A stretch of 64,000 nucleotides of DNA from Arenibacter nanhaiticus. Its GTDB lineage: Bacteria > Bacteroidota > Bacteroidia > Flavobacteriales > Flavobacteriaceae. This document shows, one piece after another, positions 56,620-64,000 of the stretch; position 1 is the stretch's first letter; every line of letters starts with the position of its first letter. Under the pieces are notes generated by a model that was not told where the DNA came from, made no database searches, and saw only the letters and a program-made list of their open reading frames with translations. Made by a program: the position numbers and the translations under genes. The DNA is taken from the NCBI RefSeq assembly GCF_900141935.1, contig NZ_FQYX01000019.1, positions 19,289 through 83,288 on the forward strand, in the 5' to 3' direction.

Positions 56620-57942
56620 TTATATTTTATTAATATTTAATTTTTCTTGAATGTTTTTAAATACTTTAGCGTAACCTTCAACTACACTGCGGTTTTTATT
56701 ATAAACATCTTGAGCTCTTATTTCCTTCCGGTGTGTGCTTTCAAATTTTTCAAAATTTTCGTTTCTTATCGTTTGATAATCCAGTAATTCATTTAATGTT
56801 CTAGGTGTAGATTCATTTAAATCTTTATTTAATTGATCGAATTTTGAGGCAAGATTAGTTTTCTTAATTCTTCGAGACCAAGCTTTTGAAAAGTTAGATC
56901 TTTTACTTCTAAACAAAATGCCCCAAAAAGACAAATCAACCTCTTCATTTAATACGGCATGACTAATTTGAATTTTATCTTGTTCTAAATCAAAAGGTTT
57001 TCGCTTATACCTATATTCTTGATATATAGGGTTACTATTTAATTCATTTACAATTGGTAGAAGCTGTTCGGTGAAAGTCCGGTTTAAAATTATTTCGCAC
57101 CAATCATATAATCTTTTGTGTTTTCTTAAACCTCTTTCCTCTATTAACATTTCATTTATAGTGGAGCCAACCTTTTCCATCTCGTTATTGAGTTCTAAAT
57201 TTACAGCTCTAATTTGTTTTATAACCTCACTATTTTGAGTTAAAAGTTTACCCACCCCATCTAAAACCCCAATAGCTATTGAAACACCTACTTCAGTTGC
57301 AACTCTTTTTTGGTCGGATTTTGTCCATTCTGATTTTTGCGCCAATTCGTTAAACGAACCGTTTTGAAGAGCATTAAACCCCGAACTTAATACATTAGCC
57401 CCTATAGCTCCCAAATTGGTGGTTTCAATATCTGAGAAATCCAAATCTGCAGAAACCATAGTTTCGGCTATTTCGTACTGACTGTAATTCCTTACTTCAT
57501 TAAAATATTCTGCCCTATAGTCCTTCAATTTAAATCTTCCAAAAAACTCATTAATAATGAAATCCGAAATTTCATACATAGATTTGTAGACTTCTAGTTT
57601 TTCTTTAGCGATTTGTAATTCAGCTTCGGTTAAAGTTGTACGCCATAAATTTATAGCTGGTTTTAGATTTTCATTAATAAAGTCAACTTTTAAAGTGAAA
57701 TCTTTTTTAGCTGTTTTTGATCTGAAATAACTCGAGGAAAGCTCAAAATTATCTAATGCTTGGTAGTAATCGATAGCAGTGTTTCCAATACTTTCGTCTA
57801 ATAATTGGACTGATTCAATTTGTCTAATTTGGCTGAGAGCTTCTTCTTTATCTGAATTAGACATTGAAAATCCACAATAACAACTTTCCGTATTATAATC
57901 TATATCTGCACCACAATTTGTACAATTAATTGTATTTGTCAT
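56620..57942 (-). CDS. Hypothetical zinc-ribbon protein
   Basis: 440 aa, unrecognised beyond an N-terminal zinc ribbon with four cysteines (CTNCG at 7-11 and CYCG at 21-24). The rest is largely helical. A small-residue hydrophobic stretch at about 190-245 (GAIGANVLSSGFNAL, then VGVSIAIGVLDGVGKLL) could insert in a membrane or pack as a glycine-zipper hairpin. A long helical segment follows (VIKQIRAVNLELNNEMEKV) and a basic patch (FRSKRSNFSKAWSRRIKK, about 345-362). Base composition is visibly A+T-richer than in the neighbouring loci. It sits between two membrane-protein genes and a coiled-coil gene in one operon. The function is unknown. Confidence 0.75.
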   Translation of the reverse strand: MTNTINCTNCGADIDYNTESCYCGFSMSNSDKEEALSQIRQIESVQLLDESIGNTAIDYYQALDNFELSSSYFRSKTAKKDFTLKVDFINENLKPAINLWRTTLTEAELQIAKEKLEVYKSMYEISDFIINEFFGRFKLKDYRAEYFNEVRNYSQYEIAETMVSADLDFSDIETTNLGAIGANVLSSGFNALQNGSFNELAQKSEWTKSDQKRVATEVGVSIAIGVLDGVGKLLTQNSEVIKQIRAVNLELNNEMEKVGSTINEMLIEERGLRKHKRLYDWCEIILNRTFTEQLLPIVNELNSNPIYQEYRYKRKPFDLEQDKIQISHAVLNEEVDLSFWGILFRSKRSNFSKAWSRRIKKTNLASKFDQLNKDLNESTPRTLNELLDYQTIRNENFEKFESTHRKEIRAQDVYNKNRSVVEGYAKVFKNIQEKLNINKI

Positions 57943-57961
57943 AATTTTGGATTTAAAATGA

Positions 57962-58159
57962 TTAAATAGAATTTGTTATGTCAAGGTAGATATAAGTTAG
58001 TATTAGGATGATGGGTAAAATATAAATCAAAGGATCTTCTTTTATTTTAAACTTTCCCCCTATTTGATTATGAGCTTTTCTTTTTACTAAAGGGCTTAAA
58101 ATTAATGTTGTTAGTAGCATATACGCTATATAAACACCTACAAGTAAGAGAATTAACAT
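57962..58159 (-). CDS. Small membrane protein, hypothetical
   Basis: 65 aa with two predicted membrane helices (MLILLLVGVYIAYMLLTTLI at the N-terminus, LIYILPIILILTYIYLDIT at the C-terminus) joined by a basic loop (SPLVKRKAHNQIGGKFKIKED). Its start overlaps the end of the upstream gene by 7 bp, typical of translational coupling. Unrecognised family. Confidence 0.7.
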   Translation of the reverse strand: MLILLLVGVYIAYMLLTTLILSPLVKRKAHNQIGGKFKIKEDPLIYILPIILILTYIYLDITNSI

Positions 58160-58416
58160 ATTATTTTTGGTTTTTTTATTTCTTTATGAATTTTAGCAAA
58201 TTCTTCATCTATTTTCTCTTTAAAACTCGAAGCAGTTTTTTGGTCTATCATTTTTCCTATTTTTAATCTTGTTTTGTTTTTTGGCTCCCAGAAACCATGG
58301 AGGTTAAATCTATATAATTGCAGAATAAGATATTCCCTCAATGTATAACCGTTATAATTCCAATAAAAAAACAACAGACTTATTAAGCTTATTTTTAATC
58401 CCTTAAAAGTCATCAC
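58153..58416 (-). CDS. Small hypothetical protein with N-terminal hydrophobic segment
   Basis: 87 aa, first gene of the AT-rich operon. A hydrophobic, aromatic-rich N-terminus (LKISLISLLFFYWNYNGY) is followed by a charged helix (KTRLKIGKMIDQKTASSF, then KEKIDEEFAKIHKEIKK). It may be membrane-anchored with a cytoplasmic tail. An ATG at codon 2 is an alternative start. Unrecognised family. Confidence 0.65.
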   Translation of the reverse strand: MMTFKGLKISLISLLFFYWNYNGYTLREYLILQLYRFNLHGFWEPKNKTRLKIGKMIDQKTASSFKEKIDEEFAKIHKEIKKPKIIC

Positions 58417-58577
58417 CAGACTTCTGTCTTGGTTTAAAAACCTATAATTAAATGATAAACGTAGGAAAACAGACTTATTGGTTAGTTTCTATTTAGATTT
58501 AGGATAGTATGCCGATTTTAATAAGATTAGACTCAAAAACTACAAATGAGCAACCCTAAAAGGTATCCGGTATCCCC

Positions 58578-59321
58578 TTAATAAGAAATCTCAATTTGAG
58601 GATAGTCTACTTGGTCAATGACATCCTTCCTATTAGCCTCTTGTTTTCGGCTGTAAAGATCCTTGCTCACGGGATAGGCACGGAAGGCCTCGTCGGACAT
58701 ATCGGTGGCGATCAGGTTTTTTATATCGGCCTCCCCCAAGCTGTCGTCTAACCAGGCAGCTATATCGGCATCGTTTAAGATTACGGGACGGCGGAATTTT
58801 TCGTTGTGGATCTTAGCAAATAATGGTGTAGCCGCCTTGGTTAGTACCGTAAAAGTATTGTAACCGTCTTTGGTCACCGTATAGAGTCCGGCCAGACTTA
58901 ATATTTCTCGGTCCTTTCTTTCAAAATAAAAAGGCACCTTAAATTTTTTGGGCGCCGTATGGGGCTCAAAAAATCCGTCTACAGGAAGTATACAACGTTT
59001 GGTATACACACTGTTTTTATAGATAAAATGATCGAAAAGCTTTTCGGAACGGGCATTGAGTCCGGCGCCAAAACGGGCAGCCCCCTTATAGTACTCCCGA
59101 TAGTCCGCTCCCAGTTGCTGCGGTGGCATAATTCCCCACATAGAAGGGGTGAGATTCTCCTTTGCCTCTTGAGGGATAATCCATAGCAAAGGATGGTTCC
59201 AACCATTGGCATGCGGATATACCAATTCCCCTTCGGGAGCCCTGGCCCCTACCAATTTACTTACCTTATAAAAGAGCTCCAGCTCCTTGGCCTTTCTTGT
59301 GACACGCGTACTATAGCACAT
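58578..59321 (-). CDS. SOS response-associated peptidase family protein (SRAP, YedK/HMCES-like)
   Basis: 247 aa. Cys2 right after the initiator Met (MCYSTRV) is the residue that forms a thiazolidine crosslink with abasic sites in single-stranded DNA. Other conserved positions are present: Asn89/Arg91 in AGLNARSE, Glu119 in PVDGFFEPH and the histidine in AKIHNEKFRRPVIL. It protects abasic sites during replication. It is divergent from dinB-dnaE with a 119-bp shared intergenic region containing an inverted repeat, so all three may be induced together by DNA damage (inference). Confidence 0.94.
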   Translation of the reverse strand: MCYSTRVTRKAKELELFYKVSKLVGARAPEGELVYPHANGWNHPLLWIIPQEAKENLTPSMWGIMPPQQLGADYREYYKGAARFGAGLNARSEKLFDHFIYKNSVYTKRCILPVDGFFEPHTAPKKFKVPFYFERKDREILSLAGLYTVTKDGYNTFTVLTKAATPLFAKIHNEKFRRPVILNDADIAAWLDDSLGEADIKNLIATDMSDEAFRAYPVSKDLYSRKQEANRKDVIDQVDYPQIEISY

Positions 59322-59400
59322 TGGTATTCCCTTTTTTAAACTTTCCCATTTAAAAATACTGTGTTAAAGTTAAACAATGATTTTCTATTTTTTTTACCTT

Positions 59401-59432
59401 TGGATATATTCCATATAATTGGAGTATATCCA
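59401..59432. promoter_or_regulatory. 13-bp inverted repeat, candidate damage-response operator
   Basis: TGGATATATTCCA-TATAAT-TGGAGTATATCCA: two 13-bp arms agreeing at 12 of 13 positions around a 6-bp spacer, ending 8 bp before the dinB start codon and about 80 bp before the divergent SRAP gene. Size and placement fit a dimeric repressor of LexA or XRE/S24 type. It does not match the classic E. coli or Bacillus LexA boxes. Confidence 0.55.
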
Positions 59433-59440
59433 TTTTAACA

Positions 59441-60655
59441 ATGAAACAGTCTATTCTACATCTAGATTTGGATACCTTTTTTGTCTCCTGCGAAAGGCTA
59501 ATCGATAGCCGTTTGCTAAAAAGACCCCTATTGGTAGGCGGTTTAAGCGATAGAGGGGTGGTAGCCGCTTGCAGCTATGAGACCCGAAAATTTGGGATCA
59601 ATTCCGGTATGCCCATGAAACTTGCCCGCCAACTATGTCCGGAAGCCGTGGTTATTAGGGGCAATTCGTCTACCTATACCAAATACTCCCATGTGGTGAC
59701 CGAAATAATAAAGGAAAGAGCCCCTGTGTTTGAGAAGGCCAGTATAGACGAATTTTATGTGGACCTGAGTGGCATGGACAAATTTTTTGGCTGTTACCAA
59801 TACGCTTCGGAAATGAGGCAGCAGATTTTAAAAGAAACCGGACTCCCCATATCCTTTGGGTTATCGCAAAACAAAATAGTTTCTAAGGTAGCCACCGGAG
59901 AGGCCAAGCCCAACAACCAATTGCAAATAGATTACGGTTTCGAAAAGCAGTTCCTAGCGCCCCTATCGGTGCGCAAGCTTCCGGCAGTAGGCAAAAAAAC
60001 CTACCAAACCCTGATCAATATGGGGGTCGAACGGATAAAAACGGTTCAGGAAATGCCCTTAGAACTTATGACAAGCGCCTTTGGTGCCAACGGAAAAACT
60101 ATTTGGAAAAGGGCCAATGGCATCGATAATCCGCCACTCATCCCTTTCCACGAACGGAAATCTATTTCTACGGAACGCACCTATGACCGCGATACTATAG
60201 ATATGGACAAGCTAAGGACCACCATAGTAGCCATGACCGAAAATTTAGCCTACCAGCTAAGAAGGGGCAATAAGCTAAGCTGTACTGTTGCGGTAAAGAT
60301 TCGCTATTCGGACTTTAACACCTATACCAAGCAAAAGCAAATAGCTTTTACCAGCGCCGACCACGTTTTGGTGCCTACCGTCCTAGAGCTATTTAACAAC
60401 CTTTACAACAGAAGGCTGCTCATCCGTTTGGTGGGCGTAAAATTCAGCCATCTGGTCAGCGGTAACTACCAAATAAACCTTTTTGACGATACCGAAGAAA
60501 TGCTCGACCTGTACAAGGCGATGGACCATATACGAAACCGGTACGGGGAAAGCAGTATTATGAGGGCAGCCTCTCTAGGAGCCAAAACCATAGGCAGGTT
60601 TCACAACCCCTTTGCTGGCGAGCCCCCTGTTGTATTAGCGCATAGAAAACAATAA
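59441..60655 (+). CDS. dinB: Y-family DNA polymerase IV
   Basis: Translesion polymerase of 404 aa. Catalytic acids are in ILHLDLDTFFVSCERL (Asp9) and KASIDEFYVDLSG (about residue 105). The steric region MKLARQLCPEAVVIRG and the HhH part (VRKLPAVGKKTYQTLINMGV, about 175-195) follow, and the little-finger domain starts near 240 (KSISTERTYDRDTIDMDKL). NLFDD, near residue 347, resembles a beta-clamp-binding box (Q-x-x-L-F type). The stop overlaps the next start (TAATG), so dinB and dnaE are co-translated. Confidence 0.95.
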   Translation: MKQSILHLDLDTFFVSCERLIDSRLLKRPLLVGGLSDRGVVAACSYETRKFGINSGMPMKLARQLCPEAVVIRGNSSTYTKYSHVVTEIIKERAPVFEKASIDEFYVDLSGMDKFFGCYQYASEMRQQILKETGLPISFGLSQNKIVSKVATGEAKPNNQLQIDYGFEKQFLAPLSVRKLPAVGKKTYQTLINMGVERIKTVQEMPLELMTSAFGANGKTIWKRANGIDNPPLIPFHERKSISTERTYDRDTIDMDKLRTTIVAMTENLAYQLRRGNKLSCTVAVKIRYSDFNTYTKQKQIAFTSADHVLVPTVLELFNNLYNRRLLIRLVGVKFSHLVSGNYQINLFDDTEEMLDLYKAMDHIRNRYGESSIMRAASLGAKTIGRFHNPFAGEPPVVLAHRKQ

Positions 60656-63621
60656 TGTACATTAATTGCCACTCATATTATTCCTTAAACTATGGCAGCT
60701 TCTCGGAAATAACCCTCTTAGAGCTTGCCCGGGAAAACCATGTGACCACTTTGGCCCTGACCGATATTAACAATACCTCGGCCTGCCTGAATTTTATACG
60801 CTGTGCCAAGGATTTTAATATAAAGCCCATTGTAGGGATCGATTTTAGACAAGGGACCGCACAGCAATACGTTGGCCTGGCCAAAAACAACAGCGGTTTT
60901 CAGGAACTCAACGCCTTCCTTTCCCGTCATTTGAGTCAAGGCATCGATATTCCGCCAGAAGCCCCTATGTTTAAAAACGCCTTTGTTGTTTATCCCTTCG
61001 AAAAGGTATTGCGCCTAGAGAAAACCTCTTTTAGGGAACATGAGTATATAGGGGTCTCCGTAGCAGAGCTTAGAAAACTCCCTTTTTCAAAATACTGCGG
61101 TCTAAAGGATAAACTGGTCATTCAGCAAACGGTAAGTTTTAGGCACAAAAGAGATTTTAATACCCATAGGCTTTTGCGGGCTATTGGCCTAAATACGTTA
61201 TTGAGCAAGCTCCCCCAAGACGAACAAGGGACAGAGACCGATATGATGCTCCCCTACGAGCAGTTATTGGAACGGTATAAGGAGTTTCCACACCTGATAG
61301 AAAACACCAAAAAACTAATGGCACAATGCCACATTGAGTTTTCTTTTGGCAACGATCGCCGTTCTCAAAACCAACAGTATTACTACCATAGTAAGGAAGA
61401 AGATTATCAGCGGCTAAAGGAGCTTTGTGAAGCCGGACTCCCCAAACGCTACCCCGATCCTACTGCTCAGGTAAAGGAACGCATGCTACGGGAACTCAAG
61501 ATTATCTACGAACTCGAATTTGTGTCCTATTTCCTCATCAACCACGATATTGTCAGCTATGCCGCCAGCAAGGGCTACCCCCATGTGGGCCGGGGCAGTG
61601 GCGCCAACAGTATTGTGGCCTATATTATTGGGATTACGGATGTAGACCCTATAGAACTCGACCTGTATTTTGAGCGGTTTATAAACCCTTATCGGACCTC
61701 GCCCCCCGATTTTGATATCGATTTTTCTTGGAAAGAAAGAGACGATGTTACCGCCTATATCTTTAGCCGATTTCCCAATGTAGCGCTGTTGGCTACCTAC
61801 AATACTTTTAAATACCGGGCAGCGGTACGCGAACTCGGAAAAGTCTTTGGCCTGCCCAAAGAGGAAATAGACAAACTCTGCTCTGGCCACTACAGTCCGG
61901 ATACTTTGGACCAGCTATCGCATCTAGTTTTAAAATACGCCAGCTGGATCCAGGGATTTCCCAACTATATCAGCGTTCACGCTGCCGGGATCCTTATTCT
62001 GGACAAGCCCATACACTATTATTCGGCCACTACCCTGCCGCCAAAAGGCTTTCCTACGGTACAGTTCGATATGATCATCGCGGAAGATGTGGGAATTTTT
62101 AAGTTCGATATTTTAGGGCAACGCGGCCTTGCCAAAATCAAGGATGCCATAGCCATTATTCGGCAGAACCAGCCCAATGCCCCACTGATGGATATTAAAA
62201 ATGTGGCCTATTTTAAAGCCGACAAAAAAATAAATGCCCTCTTGCAACAAGGCCAGGCCGTAGGGGCCTATTATGTAGAGTCGCCCGCCATGCGGGGCCT
62301 GTTAAAAAAACTACAGACACAGGATTATTTAGGCTTGGTAGCGGCCAGTTCTATCATTCGCCCGGGAGTATCGAGCTCTGGGATGAAAAACGAATTTATC
62401 CTCCGCCAACGCATGCCCGAACGCAGAAAACAGGCCAATCCGATACTGTGGAAGATAATGCCCGAAACCTATGGTATAATGGTATACCAAGAAGACGTGC
62501 TAAAAGTTGCCCACCACTTCGCCGGCTTAGATTTGGGCGAGGCCGATGTACTAAGGAGAGGGATGAGCGGAAAATTCAGGTCTCGGGAAGAATTTTCCGC
62601 CGTAGAAGAGAAATTTAGAGCCAATTGCAAGGCTAAAGGCTACCCGGAGACTCTTATTAACGAGGTTTGGGAACAGATAAAAAGTTTTGCCGGTTATGCC
62701 TTTGCCAAAGGACATTCGGCCTCCTACGCCGTAGAAAGCTATCAGAGCCTGTATTTAAAATGTTATTTCCCGCTAGAATTTATGGTCGCCGTCCTCAATA
62801 ATGGTGGCGGATTCTATGATGCGGAACTCTATATCCAAGAAGCCAAAAAATGGGGCGCTACTATCCATGCCCCTTGTATCAACCTAAGCGACCACCCCAA
62901 TGTTATTTATGGGAAGGATATTTATTTGGGGTTCGGCTATTTAAAAAGCTTGGAGAAGTTAGTAATCCAACGCCTGTTAAGCGAACGCCAATTGCAGGGA
63001 CCCTACCGCTCCTTTGACGATTTTATAGACCGAGTCCCCATTAGTTTGGAGCAATTGAGCATATTAGTTCGGATAAATGCCTTTCGTTTTACCGGTATCC
63101 CAAAAAAAGAACTGCTTTGGCATGCCATATTTAAGACCAAGGCCAATAAGGAGAAATCGCCCCAGGCCAGTTTATTCGTTGCCAAACACCGGTCATTTAC
63201 GATCCCTACACTAGCGTCCAATTCCATAGAAGAGGCCTACGACCAAATAGAACTCTTGGGCTTTCCCCTTTGCACCTATTTTGATATGGTTGCCCAAGAC
63301 CTCCAAGGGGGCATCATGGCCAACGAGCTGTACAAACACAAAAACAAAGAGGTATTACTCTACGGCGCTATGGTACACACTCGGTACAATACCACCTCCA
63401 AAGGCGACAGAATGCGGTTTACCACGATGTTAGATCGGGAAGGCAATTTCTTCGACTGCGTACATTTTCCGCTGTCCATGGCAAAATCGCCCATTCAAGG
63501 CAAAGGCGTCTATGCCTGTTACGGCACCGTAACCGAGGAATTCGGTTTCTACAGCCTTACCGTTTCTTGGACCAAAAAGCTACCCCTACAAAACGATCCC
63601 AGGTATCAGCAAGCCGTATAA
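60655..63621 (+). CDS. dnaE: DNA polymerase III alpha-subunit-like, probable translesion partner
   Basis: C-family polymerase of 988 aa. The N-terminal PHP domain (1-~70: INCHSYYSLNYGSFSE, ALTDINNTSACLNF) is degenerate for metal binding. The polymerase core contains VGRGSGANSIVAYI and the catalytic PDFDIDFSWKERDD (about 358-371), with YGIMVYQEDV and YAFAKGHSASYAVESYQS further on. HhH and C-terminal OB domains (about 905-988, LLYGAMVHTRYNTTSKGD) end it. At 988 aa it is shorter than replicative DnaE (about 1,160) and lacks a recognisable tau-binding tail. With its overlap with dinB and the nearby SRAP gene, a role in damage-induced synthesis rather than bulk replication is likely (inference). 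Confidence 0.93.
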   Translation: MYINCHSYYSLNYGSFSEITLLELARENHVTTLALTDINNTSACLNFIRCAKDFNIKPIVGIDFRQGTAQQYVGLAKNNSGFQELNAFLSRHLSQGIDIPPEAPMFKNAFVVYPFEKVLRLEKTSFREHEYIGVSVAELRKLPFSKYCGLKDKLVIQQTVSFRHKRDFNTHRLLRAIGLNTLLSKLPQDEQGTETDMMLPYEQLLERYKEFPHLIENTKKLMAQCHIEFSFGNDRRSQNQQYYYHSKEEDYQRLKELCEAGLPKRYPDPTAQVKERMLRELKIIYELEFVSYFLINHDIVSYAASKGYPHVGRGSGANSIVAYIIGITDVDPIELDLYFERFINPYRTSPPDFDIDFSWKERDDVTAYIFSRFPNVALLATYNTFKYRAAVRELGKVFGLPKEEIDKLCSGHYSPDTLDQLSHLVLKYASWIQGFPNYISVHAAGILILDKPIHYYSATTLPPKGFPTVQFDMIIAEDVGIFKFDILGQRGLAKIKDAIAIIRQNQPNAPLMDIKNVAYFKADKKINALLQQGQAVGAYYVESPAMRGLLKKLQTQDYLGLVAASSIIRPGVSSSGMKNEFILRQRMPERRKQANPILWKIMPETYGIMVYQEDVLKVAHHFAGLDLGEADVLRRGMSGKFRSREEFSAVEEKFRANCKAKGYPETLINEVWEQIKSFAGYAFAKGHSASYAVESYQSLYLKCYFPLEFMVAVLNNGGGFYDAELYIQEAKKWGATIHAPCINLSDHPNVIYGKDIYLGFGYLKSLEKLVIQRLLSERQLQGPYRSFDDFIDRVPISLEQLSILVRINAFRFTGIPKKELLWHAIFKTKANKEKSPQASLFVAKHRSFTIPTLASNSIEEAYDQIELLGFPLCTYFDMVAQDLQGGIMANELYKHKNKEVLLYGAMVHTRYNTTSKGDRMRFTTMLDREGNFFDCVHFPLSMAKSPIQGKGVYACYGTVTEEFGFYSLTVSWTKKLPLQNDPRYQQAV

Positions 63622-64000
63622 TATGTTACGGTACACCCATAGAAAAAGGCTCACTCCAATTCATATTCCTATGAGTATAATCATTTGGGCGTTCCCTCCT
63701 TCGTCGGTCAGGCTTTCCGCTGTATCTTTTTTAAAGGTCCCGTGGGCCTCTAAAAAAGGATGCCGCTGCAATCCCTAACGCGAGGATTTCAGTTAACAAT
63801 TAGCAATAAACAATGTGGAAAAAATAATCGGTGAACGGTGAACAGTAATCAGTACCTCCCCCGCATGTTGCGGGACTACCGGTCAATATGACTTTTGGTT
63901 AATATTGAACAAATACATTTTTAGTCATATGATAGGGAAGTTCAAAGAGAAAAGAAAATAGAGGACCGCACAGCAGCATTTGGAGTAAGGGGCCAGCTGT
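63622..64000. other. Gene-free right end with one repeat
   Basis: Holds repeat copy E (63687-63781), the trailing words AACAATTAGCAATAAACAAT also seen after copy C, and an inverted repeat CCCCGCA...TGCGGG near 63,860-63,875. No gene is recognisable before the window edge. Confidence 0.55.
63687..63781 (+). repeat. GGGCGTT...TAACGC repeat, copy E
   Basis: 95-bp element: GGGCGTTCCCTCCTTCGTCG start (as in copy A), then GGCTTTCCGCTGTATC (as in copy C), a central hairpin TTTTTTAAAGGTCCC/GGGCCTCTAAAAAA that differs in sequence from copy C but keeps the fold, and GGATGCCGCTGCAATCCCTAACGC at the end. Confidence 0.8.

Noticed and set aside
63850..63880. Short inverted repeat CCCCGCA...TGCGGG as a possible terminator of dnaE
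   Set aside because: Over 200 bp past the stop, short stem and no T run after it.

Overview
The window looks like a chromosomal piece of a marine member of the Flavobacteriia (Bacteroidota, in the style of Zobellia, Maribacter or Arenibacter). The reasons are two SusC/SusD pairs, an ECF-sigma/FecR/STN-receptor unit, many lipoprotein signal peptides, three S1 formylglycine sulfatases, carbohydrate-active enzymes (GH2, GH3, GH29, GH43, GH63-like, GH144-like), a trimethylamine monooxygenase, TAnnTTTG-type promoter boxes and almost no Shine-Dalgarno sequences. I saw no rRNA, tRNA, CRISPR array, intact insertion sequence or prophage.

Layout. (1) 1-9.5 kb, minus strand: an L-fucose/sulfated-fucan locus. 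In transcription order it has L-fuconate dehydratase, a short-chain dehydrogenase, a gutted GH29 fucosidase, an intact GH29 fucosidase, a sulfatase and a fumarylacetoacetate-hydrolase-family gene cut by the window edge. Two near-identical AraC regulators lie upstream. (2) 9.5-12.9 kb: the 5' end of a broken GH95 fucosidase, a second sulfatase, then about 1 kb without genes that holds an orphan terminator and two inverted dispersed repeats. (3) 12.9-24.4 kb: an RluA-type pseudouridine synthase, an M14-like deacylase, an esterase, a GH2 beta-galactosidase, a three-domain kinase/M23/aminotransferase fusion and a GH63-like glucosidase. (4) 24.6-31.6 kb: ECF sigma factor, FecR anti-sigma factor, STN-bearing SusC and SusD, a cell-surface signalling unit with no glycosidase directly attached. 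(5) 31.7-36.1 kb: LysR regulator, a pair of dispersed repeats, trimethylamine monooxygenase and a DUF1338/HglS-like dioxygenase.

(6) 36.4-55.4 kb, minus strand: one tightly packed polysaccharide utilisation locus. In transcription order it has a Y_Y_Y/HTH membrane sensor-regulator, SusC, SusD, a double-LamG lipoprotein, two GH144-like endo-glucanases, an esterase that overlaps the second glucanase, GH43 with F5/8C and FN3 domains, a BglX-type GH3 and an S1 sulfatase. The GH144 plus GH3 core suggests a beta-1,2-glucan-like substrate; the sulfatase, GH43 and esterase suggest that the real glycan is decorated. (7) 56.1-58.4 kb: an A+T-rich operon of four genes I do not recognise. (8) 58.6-63.6 kb: a DNA-damage cluster, with SRAP/HMCES-like protein divergent from dinB-dnaE and a 13-bp inverted repeat just ahead of dinB.

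Across the window there are five copies of an 80-95 bp structured repeat (two inverted pairs plus one single copy) whose outer arms are kept while the central hairpin differs. They sit between functional blocks. The most interesting signals are this repeat family, the decorated beta-1,2-glucan locus, the kinase/M23/aminotransferase fusion, the unrecognised AT-rich operon and the decaying fucosidases.
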